Shown: positions 6,884-15,287, counted from the first letter of the stretch. The stretch: 64,000 nucleotides of DNA from Eubacterium maltosivorans (GCF_002441855.2 NZ_CP029487.1:1426001-1490000); one strand, 5' to 3'. Notes: a model not told the origin generated them from the sequence alone. Translations and numbers: made by a program.

Positions 6884-7227
6884 TCTTCTACCTCCCTGTC
6901 CCAACAATATGTACAACTGCAATTACCACAAGCCCTAGGCCTAACTTTTTCACCGAAAAAATAAATTATGCATGGGTAGGGAACACCGTTTTTTTCAATC
7001 TTTGCATCTGGAAACTTCTCCAAAAATACGCTCTTGTAGGTTTTGACCGGATGTTCTTTTGCCCAGTTTTCGACAGTGGCAACAGCTTCTTCCAAAGATA
7101 TAGTGTCTCTATTAGCACATACAAGATTTCCATTATTATTTTCAATGGCCAAAGGACAAATGTTGCACGCTATAGTGCAGTTATTTGTCATTCTATTCTT
7201 TTGTTTTAAATATTCAACGGCATCCAT
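6880..7227 (-). CDS. Cysteine-rich phage protein
   Basis: 115 aa. CTIACNICP near residue 17 and a C-terminal CGNCSCTYCW cluster frame a central VENWAKEHPVKTYKSVFLEK and FPDAK segment that is common in clostridial phages. Possibly zinc-binding. The ATG at 7227 overlaps the upstream stop by one base. It ends DREVEE, the same tail as the next gene. Confidence 0.65.
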   Translation of the reverse strand: MDAVEYLKQKNRMTNNCTIACNICPLAIENNNGNLVCANRDTISLEEAVATVENWAKEHPVKTYKSVFLEKFPDAKIEKNGVPYPCIIYFFGEKVRPRACGNCSCTYCWDREVEE

Positions 7228-7634
7228 CACTCCCGTACCTCCTTCTTTATCTCCTCGAATTTCGCCAACATTTCGGGCACTGCTGCCAAGGCTGCCTCTT
7301 CGGTCTGGAAGCAGTTTCCCATGTTTAGCAAGGAGAGGCTTCTTGCGTTGTTTTTGTAGAAGACGCCCAATCCAACACTCCCATTAGGAAGAACAAACCA
7401 ATGCGGCTCCCCTTCTTTCGGTCTCCACGGGCGTTTTTGGAGGGTGTATTCTCCGGTTAATAATCCATAAAGTAAGTTTTTGGTCTTACACCCTACGTAA
7501 TCAACAATTGCGTTATCTATAATTTTATACGGGCCATGCACGAGCATTTCCGCTTCATTAACAAGAATATCAAACTCTTCTCCAATTTCCACGCCCAACA
7601 TACGGGCGACTTCTGGCATGTAGTTTTTACTCAT
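7227..7634 (-). CDS. Conserved phage protein
   Basis: 135 aa. The central stretch LLTGEYTLQKRPWRPKEGE followed by PHWFVLPNG is a pattern I know from many Firmicute phage hypothetical proteins. The C-terminus (TEEAALAAVPEMLAKFEEIK) resembles the helical tail of the same group. No enzymatic motif. Overlaps the next gene by one base and lies three bases after the preceding one. Confidence 0.65.
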   Translation of the reverse strand: MSKNYMPEVARMLGVEIGEEFDILVNEAEMLVHGPYKIIDNAIVDYVGCKTKNLLYGLLTGEYTLQKRPWRPKEGEPHWFVLPNGSVGLGVFYKNNARSLSLLNMGNCFQTEEAALAAVPEMLAKFEEIKKEVRE

Positions 7635-7637
7635 TTT

Positions 7638-8117
7638 TTAAACCTCCGAGTTTGTTTTCCACTTCACCACATCGTCAATCATGTAGCTCTTGCGCAGGAT
7701 CAATTCATTCCCCCGAATCGTCCGCAGCCGCACATCCACGCCGACGTGTGTGCCGTAAATCCTAATAATCTCTCCAGATTCCCACCGGATTTTATTCTTT
7801 CCGTCAAAGGCCACCCGAACCATTTCACCAACGGCCAGATTTCGCTTCAATTCCTCCATAGAGCGCCGATCCCGATAATTCCTAATCCGATCATAGTCCA
7901 CAACCGGAACAGGCTTTAACGACGCTTTGATCGGATTTCTCCATTCTGCCGGATCATACGACCGCCCGATCCCCCGGCAGATGCTCTTTAATGTCCGCTC
8001 CGTACAGCTGCACCCACGCATCACACTGGCAATGGTGCTCTCAGAGATGCCAGACATTCGACAGAGCTGGCTGTTGGTGACTTTGTTGGTGGCGGCCCAT
8101 TGTTTTAAGTCAAACAC
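7638..8117 (-). CDS. Phage HTH protein
   Basis: 159 aa. Start placed at a GTG (8117) because GGAGAAG is directly upstream and the start overlaps the stop of the nuclease gene. Residues about 3-45 form an XRE-like HTH (LKQWAATNKVTNSQLCRMSG, then ISESTIASVMRG). The C-terminal half has a beta-rich segment (GEMVRVAFDGKNKIRWESGE). Probable DNA-binding regulator. Confidence 0.6.
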   Translation of the reverse strand: MFDLKQWAATNKVTNSQLCRMSGISESTIASVMRGCSCTERTLKSICRGIGRSYDPAEWRNPIKASLKPVPVVDYDRIRNYRDRRSMEELKRNLAVGEMVRVAFDGKNKIRWESGEIIRIYGTHVGVDVRLRTIRGNELILRKSYMIDDVVKWKTNSEV

Positions 8118-8448
8118 CCTTCTCCTGTCCTGCCTCCCATTCTCTGTAAATTTCAAACCATTGCTCAAGTGGCATGGTTACCAGCCATTCACAGTTGTTT
8201 TTTCGGTGGAACACGGCTGGCAGCTTTTGATCGGCATCCCGTTTGGCTTGGTCGATGGCGTCGTAAAGATTCAGCCGTTCCACGCGCTTGCACTCCACGT
8301 GGACACCCGGCAGTCCGACCACGTCCTCACCTTCCAGCCCGTTATACTGCTGGCCCCGGCGGCAATCATAGCCTTGCTCCCGGAATCGTCTTGCCAGCTC
8401 GCGTTCTCCCCGGGCGCCTTTCTGTCGGCTGTTAATCTTTGCTTTCAT
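8110..8448 (-). CDS. Phage PD-(D/E)XK nuclease, Holliday-junction resolvase-like
   Basis: 112 aa. N-terminal GARGERELARRFREQGYD, then GEDVVGLPGVHVECKRVE, gives the E...D...ExK catalytic pattern of small archaeal-Hjc-like/VRR-type phage resolvases, followed by a basic AIDQAKRDA helix. Likely resolves branched replication and recombination intermediates together with RecT and YqaJ. It overlaps its upstream neighbour by 17 bp and its downstream neighbour by 8 bp. Confidence 0.8.
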   Translation of the reverse strand: MKAKINSRQKGARGERELARRFREQGYDCRRGQQYNGLEGEDVVGLPGVHVECKRVERLNLYDAIDQAKRDADQKLPAVFHRKNNCEWLVTMPLEQWFEIYREWEAGQEKGV

Positions 8449-8731
8449 CCATCCGCTCCTTCAATCGTGCTATTTTAGCGTCAATATACGCCAGGGATTC
8501 CCCGAAATACAGGTCTAACTGCATCAGCATAATATAAACGTCGGCTTTTTCTTCCAGAATGTGCTGTTTAGCCCGGATCAGATCCGCGCCGTTAAGGTTT
8601 TGTCCGGCGATCTTCAGCTTGCAGATCTCTTTTGTCAATTCAGCCATCTCTTCCACGGCCTTGGTGAGCTGGTTGTCAATGCCGTAATGGTCAAGCGCTC
8701 TTTTTAAGACCGCTTCCTGTTCTTTGGTCAT
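8432..8731 (-). CDS. MazG-like nucleotide pyrophosphohydrolase
   Basis: 99 aa. AVEEMAELTKEICKL (residues about 26-40) and HILEEKADVYIMLMQL (about 58-73) form the ExxE...ExxD metal site of the MazG/dUTPase-like all-alpha NTP pyrophosphatase fold. Phage copies are thought to clean or adjust nucleotide pools. The ATG at 8731 overlaps the previous stop (ATGA). Confidence 0.75.
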   Translation of the reverse strand: MTKEQEAVLKRALDHYGIDNQLTKAVEEMAELTKEICKLKIAGQNLNGADLIRAKQHILEEKADVYIMLMQLDLYFGESLAYIDAKIARLKERMDESKD

Positions 8732-9039
8732 GGCTGCCTCCACAAATGCCGGGTATGCGCTTCTGGCATTCCCGGGGGACCTTCGTAAACCGCATTTAGC
8801 TCTTCTGGTTTAAAGAACTGCTTCGCTAACCATTCTATATCTTTTTCGGATAGCTCTTTATTGCCAAAGCTGACGCTGACGTGCTCTCTGCCGCCATCAA
8901 TGGATGCGATCACATGCATAATTGCGCCGTTTCTTTTAAACTCAAAAATGCCACTGTTCCGTGGGTTGCTAAGGGGCAGTATTGCTTCTACAAACGGATT
9001 TTTAACCCGATATGGATTCAGTTCTCTTAAATCTTTCAT
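8728..9039 (-). CDS. DUF7694-like phage protein
   Basis: 103 aa. The block MHVIASIDGGREHVSVSFGN then EKDIEWLAKQFF is typical of a small conserved phage family (DUF7694-like in current annotation, by recollection). Function unknown. Four-base overlaps with both neighbours. Confidence 0.6.
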   Translation of the reverse strand: MKDLRELNPYRVKNPFVEAILPLSNPRNSGIFEFKRNGAIMHVIASIDGGREHVSVSFGNKELSEKDIEWLAKQFFKPEELNAVYEGPPGMPEAHTRHLWRQP

Positions 9040-9290
9040 TCGTTTCTCCCATACATTTCCTCAATGTCCATCAGTTCTGCCACAAGGGCGTGTATGTTCT
9101 CCAAGGCAATGGTCAGGGCTTCTCCTGTCGAATCACTGATAATAAGCAGGTGGTCCTGCACAATAAACATTCGGGTGCTCTTGAACTGTGTTTCGACCGG
9201 GATGCCTTTTTCCCGGTCAACGCTGTATTTCATGGCCCAAGGTGCCAGCTTGTAGGTTGGCAGGTCTTTAGCTCTGACGGTTGCTCTCAT
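9036..9290 (-). CDS. Hypothetical phage protein
   Basis: 84 aa. Beta-rich middle (MFIVQDHLLIISDSTGEAL) and a helical acidic tail. No family recognised. Packed between the helicase loader and the DUF7694-like gene. Confidence 0.55.
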   Translation of the reverse strand: MRATVRAKDLPTYKLAPWAMKYSVDREKGIPVETQFKSTRMFIVQDHLLIISDSTGEALTIALENIHALVAELMDIEEMYGRNE

Positions 9291-9293
9291 GCC

Positions 9294-9842
9294 TTACCCC
9301 GCAATCTTTTTCATGTCGAAGGCGCCGCTGATCTGCTCGAAGGTTTCTTTCACATCGGTTGGCAGGGCTGCCATTTCGCGCTGGGCTTTTTTCTTGGCCC
9401 GGAAGCTGCGCATAAAGTTGGACTGGATCACGGACTCCACAGCGTCGCATTCCATCTGTGCCCAGTTTCGGATCATACTCGGTGACCCTACGGCCTGCTG
9501 AACGACCTCTGGCAGTTTATCAAACTCTTCTTCGGCCCCATAAATGCCGTTTCGCAGGGCTTTGGACACCATGGACCAGGCGTCCATTTCGGTCAACTCG
9601 GGCTCCTGGGTAATTTTTAGCACCATATCCATGATCTGTCCGGGTACGGGCGCAAAGCCTTTCTTGTCGTTGGCAATAAAGCCCATCACTGCGCCGTCGA
9701 TGGTCTCGTAAGGGTAGTCTTTAAACATCCTTGTCCAAAGGTTCACGGCGGCTTTTGCGTCGGCGGGCTTTACATCCCGATAGGTATTTGGGTAGGCCGC
9801 TCTCAAGGTCGCTAAAACCTTGGCGGCTTCTGTATCATTCAT
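9294..9842 (-). CDS. Replicative helicase loader/inhibitor (G39P-like)
   Basis: 182 aa. The N-terminus (residues 1-70: VLATLRAAYPNTYRDVKPAD, AAVNLWTRMFKDYPYETIDG, APVPGQIMDMV) is the pattern of SPP1 G39P-type proteins that deliver the replicative helicase to the origin-bound initiator. The rest is helical. It overlaps by 8 bp the replication protein that contains the presumed origin repeats, which fits the role. The helicase itself is not in the window, so the host DnaB may be used. Confidence 0.75.
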   Translation of the reverse strand: MNDTEAAKVLATLRAAYPNTYRDVKPADAKAAVNLWTRMFKDYPYETIDGAVMGFIANDKKGFAPVPGQIMDMVLKITQEPELTEMDAWSMVSKALRNGIYGAEEEFDKLPEVVQQAVGSPSMIRNWAQMECDAVESVIQSNFMRSFRAKKKAQREMAALPTDVKETFEQISGAFDMKKIAG

Positions 9843-10713
9843 TTTTCATTTCCTCCTCCATGGCTATTTTTAAAAAGGGGTTATCGGTTAGATCGTCAAG
9901 GCGCCTGGCTGTTCCCGGCGGACTTGGCGGCGCCGGCGCCTTATTGACGTAGTTCCCCTCCAGAACTTTAACGAAATTGGCGGGTTTCATCACCCAGTCA
10001 AAGCTGGCGTTCCAGTTGTTGCCGGTTCGCCCGCACAGGAAGTCGCTCTGTTTCACCAGGGCGATGACCCGCAGGACGGTTTCCTCCCCATGTTCCTTCA
10101 CCCTTGCCCGAACGGCTTTCTTGCGGTTGTCGCTCAGGGCCTGCACCTTTGGCAGTTCGGTACAGACGCTGTTCCAGTAGTCGGCAATCTTTTTGTATTG
10201 CACAGTCTCTCTTGGAACAGGTTCGGGTGCGTCCCCCTTTGGGGGACTATAGGGGGTATCATTTGTTTTGTTTTGTTTAGTTTGGTTTAGTTTATTTATG
10301 TCTACGGTTTTGACTACGGGATTTACTACTGGATTCACTACGCTTTGTACTACTGGATTCACTACGCTTTGTACTACGGGATTCACTTCGGTTTGTACTT
10401 CGCTGGTGAAAGTGTTATTGTTTTTTCCTTCTGAAAGCGAAATCAGTTTGTACCGGTTCGGGCTGCCTTTTTTGCCTTTCTGGTACTCGATTAATCCGGC
10501 CTCCACCAGTTTATTCCGGTAGTCAATGAAGGTGGCTTCTCTTTTTACCTGGATTAAACCCATTAACCGCTGGTTATCTACTGAAATCCACTCAGCCCAC
10601 CCACATCTATTGAACAGCGCAACCATTTTGCGCCACAGCAACTCGGACAGTGCGGGCAAGTAATTTGTTTCGAGCCATCGGTCGAATGCATTTAACTCTG
10701 CAATGTAATTCAA
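9835..10713 (-). CDS. Phage replication initiator-like protein
   Basis: 292 aa. Residues 1-80 are a winged-helix domain (FDRWLETNYLPALSELLWRK, then FIDYRNKLVEAGLIEYQKGK) like DnaD-type replication proteins. Residues about 105-140 are a low-complexity tandem repeat of NPVVQSVV units. The C-terminal domain (WNSVCTELPKVQALSDNRKK, then GNNWNASFDWVMKPANFVKV) is the conserved tail of many Firmicute phage replication proteins. The repeat is encoded by 24-bp iterons that may be the origin. The helicase loader follows with an 8-bp overlap. Confidence 0.8.
   Translation of the reverse strand: MNYIAELNAFDRWLETNYLPALSELLWRKMVALFNRCGWAEWISVDNQRLMGLIQVKREATFIDYRNKLVEAGLIEYQKGKKGSPNRYKLISLSEGKNNNTFTSEVQTEVNPVVQSVVNPVVQSVVNPVVNPVVKTVDINKLNQTKQNKTNDTPYSPPKGDAPEPVPRETVQYKKIADYWNSVCTELPKVQALSDNRKKAVRARVKEHGEETVLRVIALVKQSDFLCGRTGNNWNASFDWVMKPANFVKVLEGNYVNKAPAPPSPPGTARRLDDLTDNPFLKIAMEEEMKNE
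10319..10402. repeat. 24-bp tandem repeats inside the replication gene (possible origin iterons)
   Basis: Three consecutive 24-bp units begin at 10331, 10355 and 10379 (GGATTCACTACGCTTTGTAC plus four bases), the first two almost identical, with a partial unit before them. Being a multiple of three, they encode an eight-residue repeat. Location within an initiator gene matches iteron origins of other phages. Confidence 0.75.
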
Positions 10714-10752
10714 GGGGCCACCTCCTTTCCTGCGTTTTTGTCACGCATACTT

Positions 10753-11157
10753 TTAAAATGGCGGTTCGTCATCATCGGCCATTAACGAGAAGTCATCGCC
10801 TAAGTCTAAGCTGTTCAATCCGTCTGCCGGTGCCGGGCTGTCATTTTTACTGCCAATAAAATCAAACTCTTCCAGAACAACCTCTGTTACATAGCGCTTA
10901 GAGCCGTCCTGGGCGTCATAGGATCGGGACTGTAATCTTCCGGTGAGAGCAATTTGTCTGCCCTTGCCGAGATACTGGCAAATAACCTCAGCCTGCCGCC
11001 CCCATGCAACAATATTGAAAAAGTCAGCTTCCGGCTGCCCTTCCTGCTTAAACCGTCTGTCAACGGCCAAGGAAAATGTCGCCACTGATTTTCCAGTATT
11101 GGTTGAGCGCAATTCCGGATCACGGACGATGCGTCCGACTAAGATCACCTTATTCAC
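10753..11157 (-). CDS. ssb: Single-stranded DNA-binding protein
   Basis: 134 aa. OB fold from MNKVILVGRIVRDPELR through FFNIVAWGRQAEVICQYLGK to residue about 105, a short linker and the acidic tip DDDEPPF that recruits partner enzymes. Works with RecT, exonuclease and initiator in phage DNA metabolism. Usual length for a phage SSB. Confidence 0.95.
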   Translation of the reverse strand: MNKVILVGRIVRDPELRSTNTGKSVATFSLAVDRRFKQEGQPEADFFNIVAWGRQAEVICQYLGKGRQIALTGRLQSRSYDAQDGSKRYVTEVVLEEFDFIGSKNDSPAPADGLNSLDLGDDFSLMADDDEPPF

Positions 11158-11159
11158 AG

Positions 11160-12161
11160 CTATACCTCCGTATTAAAAAAATCATCCTCTGAAAATACTT
11201 CGTCCTCTGCTTCGTTTGGCAGGATCGTCATTTGTGCATCGTCAGATTCTTCGTGTTCAGTCATGGCAGCTTCTTGTATATCTTCTGTCTCCGTCATTTC
11301 AATATAGTCGGAATCCGCTTCGTACTCTATATTATCGACATACTCTGCATTGCCATCTTCATCAATAACTGTCATATCTTTCTCAAAAGCGGTCTGCATT
11401 TCAATGCTCATAATTCCCCATTTGGAGATGAGTTGCCGCAGCATCGTTTTATGAGCCATTCCATCAAAGTCCTTATACCAAAATGAAGAATACTTCCAAA
11501 GGTCTTTAGCTGGTATAACTCCAGTATTGATTTTTTCGTAAACACTTAAATTGAACGCTTTAGAATAACGATCTGCGTGTTTCTCCATTTTCTTTTTTGA
11601 CCAATAAATGGCTTTTCTAAAGCCGTTTAAATACTCAAACATCGCATAGTAGCCAATGGTTTTCGCTTCTTCTCGTTCTTCTTCATCCTCGATAAGATTC
11701 ACTTCGATTTCCTCATTTAAAGGATCAAACTTTACGAGTTCTCCCTCTTTTATGGAGACAACATTAAGTTTTTTATACTGTCCCGATTTTTCGGCTAACT
11801 GAATGTACCCCTTATAACCAAGCTGGAACTGAGCAACCTTTTTAGCATGCTGAACAATGTTTCCTTGTTTATCTCTCTTTTCTTTCTGATCATATGGAAC
11901 CATGTAATACTGTCCCAGCTGAGGGCTAGGAGAAAGTTTTAGACTTTCTCCTAGCATTGCAGCTGATAGGATTGTTCCCTGATCACAGGCTGCCAAAGCG
12001 TTATTTGTACTTACCGCTGAAATAATTGAAGTAATAAACCGCTGCCCATCTTTGCCACCGACCATTTCGTTAATTTTTCTTTTTACACCCTCTGATGTAA
12101 TATAGGATGAAAAAGTAGGTTTCTTGGCTTCTTGTTTGGTTAAGCTGTTTTGGACTGCCAT
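11160..12161 (-). CDS. recT: RecT single-strand annealing protein
   Basis: 333 aa. GTILSAAMLGESLKLSPSPQ, GQYYMVPYD and FQLGYKGYIQLAEKSGQYK are the RecT core (residues about 60-135), followed by KTMLRQLISKWG and a long acidic tail ending EVFSEDDFFN. Pairs complementary single strands generated by the YqaJ exonuclease encoded two genes upstream. Overlaps the DUF1351 gene by 22 bp. Confidence 0.95.
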   Translation of the reverse strand: MAVQNSLTKQEAKKPTFSSYITSEGVKRKINEMVGGKDGQRFITSIISAVSTNNALAACDQGTILSAAMLGESLKLSPSPQLGQYYMVPYDQKEKRDKQGNIVQHAKKVAQFQLGYKGYIQLAEKSGQYKKLNVVSIKEGELVKFDPLNEEIEVNLIEDEEEREEAKTIGYYAMFEYLNGFRKAIYWSKKKMEKHADRYSKAFNLSVYEKINTGVIPAKDLWKYSSFWYKDFDGMAHKTMLRQLISKWGIMSIEMQTAFEKDMTVIDEDGNAEYVDNIEYEADSDYIEMTETEDIQEAAMTEHEESDDAQMTILPNEAEDEVFSEDDFFNTEV

Positions 12162-13027
12162 TCTTCACGATCTCCTTCCTCAATTTTTCTGTATTGAATG
12201 TTATTTTCAATCATACACTTTTTAAGTGCCATCATCTGTTCCCTGTCAACATCCACTTCAAAGCGGAGTGTCACTGTTTTTTTCTTGTTGGTATTTACAG
12301 GCTGTTCCGCCGCTTTTGCAGGAACTTCTTGGTAGATTGGCTTTTGCTGCTTTGCTTCGGCTACTTTCTGTACTTTGGCCTGTCTCTGCCTTTCCAGTTC
12401 TGCCAGCTGCATAATACGATCTTCGAACCGTTTCTTTTCTGCCATTGCCGCCGATAAGTCCAAAGTCTGGAAATAGGCGTCCAGCATCTGCTGTTCACAT
12501 TCCACCTCCAAATCCTTGATCGCTTTTTCGTCAATCTCTACACGCTTAATCAGATCATCAATTTCCGCTTTTGATTTCTTGATATCATAAGATACATTTA
12601 ACCATCTCGGATCAAAGACCTTATCAAAGGGAATTAACCCAGCATAACAGCCGATTTTCTCATCAAAGTATTCCTCGATTTCTTCCCTTTTTTCTGCTTT
12701 TCGCTGATCCTCATAAACCGCCAGCTGCTTGTCAATCGTAGCAATCGGTTCGCCGATCAAGCCGGTAAGTTCCTTGACTTTTTTCTCAAATGCGTCATAA
12801 GGGACATTCCACGCTTTTTTAATGATCTTGCGCTGGTCATCAATACTGGTTCTCAGCTTATTCAGCTTCGCCCGGTCATCTTTTGCGTCTTTGATGCTAT
12901 CCTTGGTCACTACCATGTTTTGGTATTTCTCAAGACTTCCCTGTAATTCAGCTTTTAACTGTTCGTAGTTAAAATTTACTGACTGAGGAAGTAATTGTTC
13001 GATCGGTCTTTCAAGTTTAAATTCCAT
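12140..13027 (-). CDS. DUF1351-family phage recombination-cluster protein
   Basis: 295 aa. The ATG at 13027 follows AGGAGG. Residues 30-180 form long charged coiled coils (DRAKLNKLRTSIDDQRKIIK and KKVKELTGLIGEPIATIDKQ), the hallmark of DUF1351 proteins that sit between YqaJ exonuclease and RecT. The C-terminus has a small beta domain (TVTLRFEVDVDREQMMALKK). A helper role in recombination is inferred from constant gene order. Confidence 0.8.
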   Translation of the reverse strand: MEFKLERPIEQLLPQSVNFNYEQLKAELQGSLEKYQNMVVTKDSIKDAKDDRAKLNKLRTSIDDQRKIIKKAWNVPYDAFEKKVKELTGLIGEPIATIDKQLAVYEDQRKAEKREEIEEYFDEKIGCYAGLIPFDKVFDPRWLNVSYDIKKSKAEIDDLIKRVEIDEKAIKDLEVECEQQMLDAYFQTLDLSAAMAEKKRFEDRIMQLAELERQRQAKVQKVAEAKQQKPIYQEVPAKAAEQPVNTNKKKTVTLRFEVDVDREQMMALKKCMIENNIQYRKIEEGDREEWQSKTA

Positions 13028-13038
13028 ATTCGCACCTC

Positions 13039-13680
13039 CTAAATGCTCGGTAACAGCAAGGGCGGTTCCATTCTTTTTTGAACCATATCCCAAAATTCAA
13101 TTTCTTTTTCCTGAAGTAGTTCAATATCATCTTTCACTTCTTCACGCTCTATAAAATAATGACGGGTTGTAAGGCTCATATCATCACCTTTTCGGTACTT
13201 AATTTGCGCCTTTAGTACCGCGAAATCATACCCTGTCGCTAAGAGCTGGTGAAGCACTTGAATGTAATAATTATCCGGTATATTGTTGTCATTCCATTTC
13301 CTCCATTGTCGGCTGTTCATTATTTCTGTGGTTTTAATTTCCAGCACCCCTTTTCGCCCGTCAGCGGCTGTGAGCCATCCGTCAAGTGTTGCGAAGATAA
13401 AAGGGTTATCGGTATTATGAAACATCTTAAATTCGTCATATTCGACTTTGTATTGTGGAAAATCCAGTTCAAACAAATGTCTTAGATGTTCCTCAGCCTG
13501 TTTTCCATAAATAACGACACTCTTATCTGAAATATCTTCAGGCTCTTCCTGTCCTGTTTTTTCTTTCCATAACTGGACATTGGTTTTCCATGGATTCAAC
13601 CCCAGGATACAGGCGGCATCACTGCCGCCGATCCCTTTCTTCCGATTTCCAAGCCAATGCTGGCGTTCTTGATCAGACAC
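13039..13680 (-). CDS. YqaJ/lambda-exonuclease-family recombinase nuclease
   Basis: 213 aa from a GTG at 13680 that overlaps the upstream stop. RKKGIGGSDAACILGLNPW (residues about 15-33) is the YqaJ signature. IFATLDGWL and GVLEIKTTE supply the D...ExK metal site, and YYIQVLHQLLATG is the following helix. It degrades one strand to load RecT. Shorter than some homologues but all motifs are visible. Confidence 0.9.
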   Translation of the reverse strand: MSDQERQHWLGNRKKGIGGSDAACILGLNPWKTNVQLWKEKTGQEEPEDISDKSVVIYGKQAEEHLRHLFELDFPQYKVEYDEFKMFHNTDNPFIFATLDGWLTAADGRKGVLEIKTTEIMNSRQWRKWNDNNIPDNYYIQVLHQLLATGYDFAVLKAQIKYRKGDDMSLTTRHYFIEREEVKDDIELLQEKEIEFWDMVQKRMEPPLLLPSI

Positions 13681-13996
13681 CGAAGATCTCTCCAAAGGCT
13701 TTTTCAAAAACCTGTTTTAATGAATCCTCCTCAAATGAAGGATTCGATTTTAATGTCTCAACCCGTACGATTCCAATATCTTTTTCACTTGCTAACCCAT
13801 GTACTATGCCCTCTATAACGGACTCAATAAGATCAAGGCTCAATGGTTTTTTAATATGCGGTGGCACATTACTGACCATTGTCTGCATAATGCCAGAAAC
13901 AATGTTGCACAGTTCTTGTGAAATATCCTCTACTCTTCCTTCGATTTCTACCGAAAATGCTATACTTTTGCTTTTGTCAATTTTTACTGCAATCAT
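13673..13996 (-). CDS. Hypothetical phage protein
   Basis: 107 aa, helical, with an N-terminal MIAVKIDKSKSIAFSVEIEG strand pair. AGGAG precedes the ATG. It is directly upstream of, and overlaps, the exonuclease gene, so a recombination-related role is possible. No family recognised. Confidence 0.55.
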   Translation of the reverse strand: MIAVKIDKSKSIAFSVEIEGRVEDISQELCNIVSGIMQTMVSNVPPHIKKPLSLDLIESVIEGIVHGLASEKDIGIVRVETLKSNPSFEEDSLKQVFEKAFGEIFGV

Positions 13997-14046
13997 CTTG
14001 TCATTCTCCTTAAAATTTGATATGATTTATATAAAGTGTTATTTGA

Positions 14047-14086
14047 TGGCCGGGCAACAACTCCACGACGTTACCCGGCTGTTTTT
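14047..14086 (+). terminator. Strong hairpin with T run
   Basis: GCCGGGCAAC pairs with GTTACCCGGC (one wobble), followed on the plus strand by GTTTTTTT. Leftward genes end and start on either side; the T run only suits rightward transcription, but the hairpin may also slow leftward RNA polymerase. Confidence 0.5.
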
Positions 14087-14812
14087 TTATGCAATGATAC
14101 TGAACAATTTTTCTTCACCTGTTTTGCCTTCGTTGAGATGATTGTCCAAATACTCCTTAATGCGAAGCATCGCCGTATTTCTCCATGCACCACCATCAGC
14201 TTCAAATAAACCAACCCGACCACGATCATTGACTCGCAGTACAAAAGAGCTTTTTGGCTGCTCAATCTCGCTGAATGTTCTGAACGGAGCCAGTGTAACA
14301 GGGTTCGGAATCTTTTCTTCCTTCACCAGAACGACACCGGAAGCGCTGGAAACGGTCTGCGTAACGCCATCATCATCAACCTGTACGGAATTGTCCATCT
14401 TCATACTTCCGATGACACTTAAAACCTTGGCCCGGTCATGCGCATCGACAAAATTGGCTTGCAGCATAATATTAAATTCTTCCCGATCCATGAAATCATT
14501 GAGATAAAGCTCTGGTGTGTCCGCGTCTACCTGTAGGAAAATGTCTCTTTTCATATCACTATCTAAGCTTGAATAAACGACGATGTGTCGATCATCAATA
14601 ACATTAATGATTAAATCATTGAGTGGTAGGGTATCTCGATTATCCTGTAAATAGGCAATTAAGCTTGTCAGTGTCTTAATATAAAGCGGGGCTGCCTTTG
14701 GCTGTGTTATATGGTGTAAATTCTTGTTGCTGTAATAGTGTCCATCAATTTCCTCAATCGTTGGTGCTGTCATTTCCTCAATTTTTTCGATAAAATCTCT
14801 TGTTAAATCCAT
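14087..14812 (-). CDS. Hypothetical phage protein
   Basis: 241 aa. Three recognisable parts: a helical start (DLTRDFIEKIEEMTAPTIEE), a middle with IINVIDDRHIVVYSSL, and a conserved-looking C-terminus (LAPFRTFSEIEQPKSSFVLR, then VGLFEADGGAWRNTAMLRIK). Reminiscent of large uncharacterised phage proteins of the DUF2303/YfdQ kind, but I am not certain. Starts one base before the upstream stop ends. Confidence 0.6.
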   Translation of the reverse strand: MDLTRDFIEKIEEMTAPTIEEIDGHYYSNKNLHHITQPKAAPLYIKTLTSLIAYLQDNRDTLPLNDLIINVIDDRHIVVYSSLDSDMKRDIFLQVDADTPELYLNDFMDREEFNIMLQANFVDAHDRAKVLSVIGSMKMDNSVQVDDDGVTQTVSSASGVVLVKEEKIPNPVTLAPFRTFSEIEQPKSSFVLRVNDRGRVGLFEADGGAWRNTAMLRIKEYLDNHLNEGKTGEEKLFSIIA

Positions 14813-15150
14813 TATTTAGCCTCTCTTTCCATGCTTACCACATTATCAATTTTCATTTTTTCCTGTCCGGGAATATGGTTACCAATCTCTTTCATGTTGT
14901 ATTCGCCCTCGGTATCCTTGTATAGATGCAGATTTGTAGAATTGCTCTTCACAGGAGCCAGCGTTGGCTTAACGGAGTATTCCAGATTAATAACCTCTCT
15001 GTTTTCGTCCATCTTAAATTTTAATTCGACGGTAATTTTTCGGTTCGCTTTATATTCCGTGTTCGGGTCTTTGGCATTTTCAATAATTTTCTTTTCTGCC
15101 AGATCATACACTTCTTGTAAGCCGCCGTTGCCAATTTCATTAAGTTTCAT
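14812..15150 (-). CDS. Phage 'replication terminator protein' family member
   Basis: 112 aa. MKLNEIGNGGLQEVYDLAEK, then AKDPNTEYKANRKITVELKF and LAPVKS match a family annotated in clostridial phages as replication terminator protein; that name has no proof I know of. AGGAGG lies seven bases upstream of the ATG. Confidence 0.65.
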   Translation of the reverse strand: MKLNEIGNGGLQEVYDLAEKKIIENAKDPNTEYKANRKITVELKFKMDENREVINLEYSVKPTLAPVKSNSTNLHLYKDTEGEYNMKEIGNHIPGQEKMKIDNVVSMEREAK

Positions 15151-15287
15151 TTTGTCCTCCTTTTATCCTTGAATACTGGAGCAATACCGCAGGCCAGCCG
15201 CTGCGGTGCCGGCATATCCCGTCTACTATTATTACTATTGCAGAAATACCACTCGTTTCTGCCCGAGCAAACTAAACAAAAGATCAT
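15147..15287 (-). CDS. Possible tiny cysteine-containing ORF
   Basis: 46 codons from ATG 15287, ending in an ATGA overlap with the next gene, which favours reality. It has CLVC near the start and two later Cys. There is no good ribosome site upstream, and the frame also covers a GC-rich hairpin near 15185-15205, so it may be spurious. Confidence 0.3.
   Translation of the reverse strand: MIFCLVCSGRNEWYFCNSNNSRRDMPAPQRLACGIAPVFKDKRRTK

Noticed and set aside
10268-10522. Plus-strand frame over the iteron region
   Set aside because: The minus-strand initiator gene explains the region, and the plus frame only reflects the 24-bp repeat.
14047-14086. A leftward terminator within the early operon
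   Set aside because: The T run is on the plus side, so it does not fit termination of the leftward transcript. Kept as a hairpin only.
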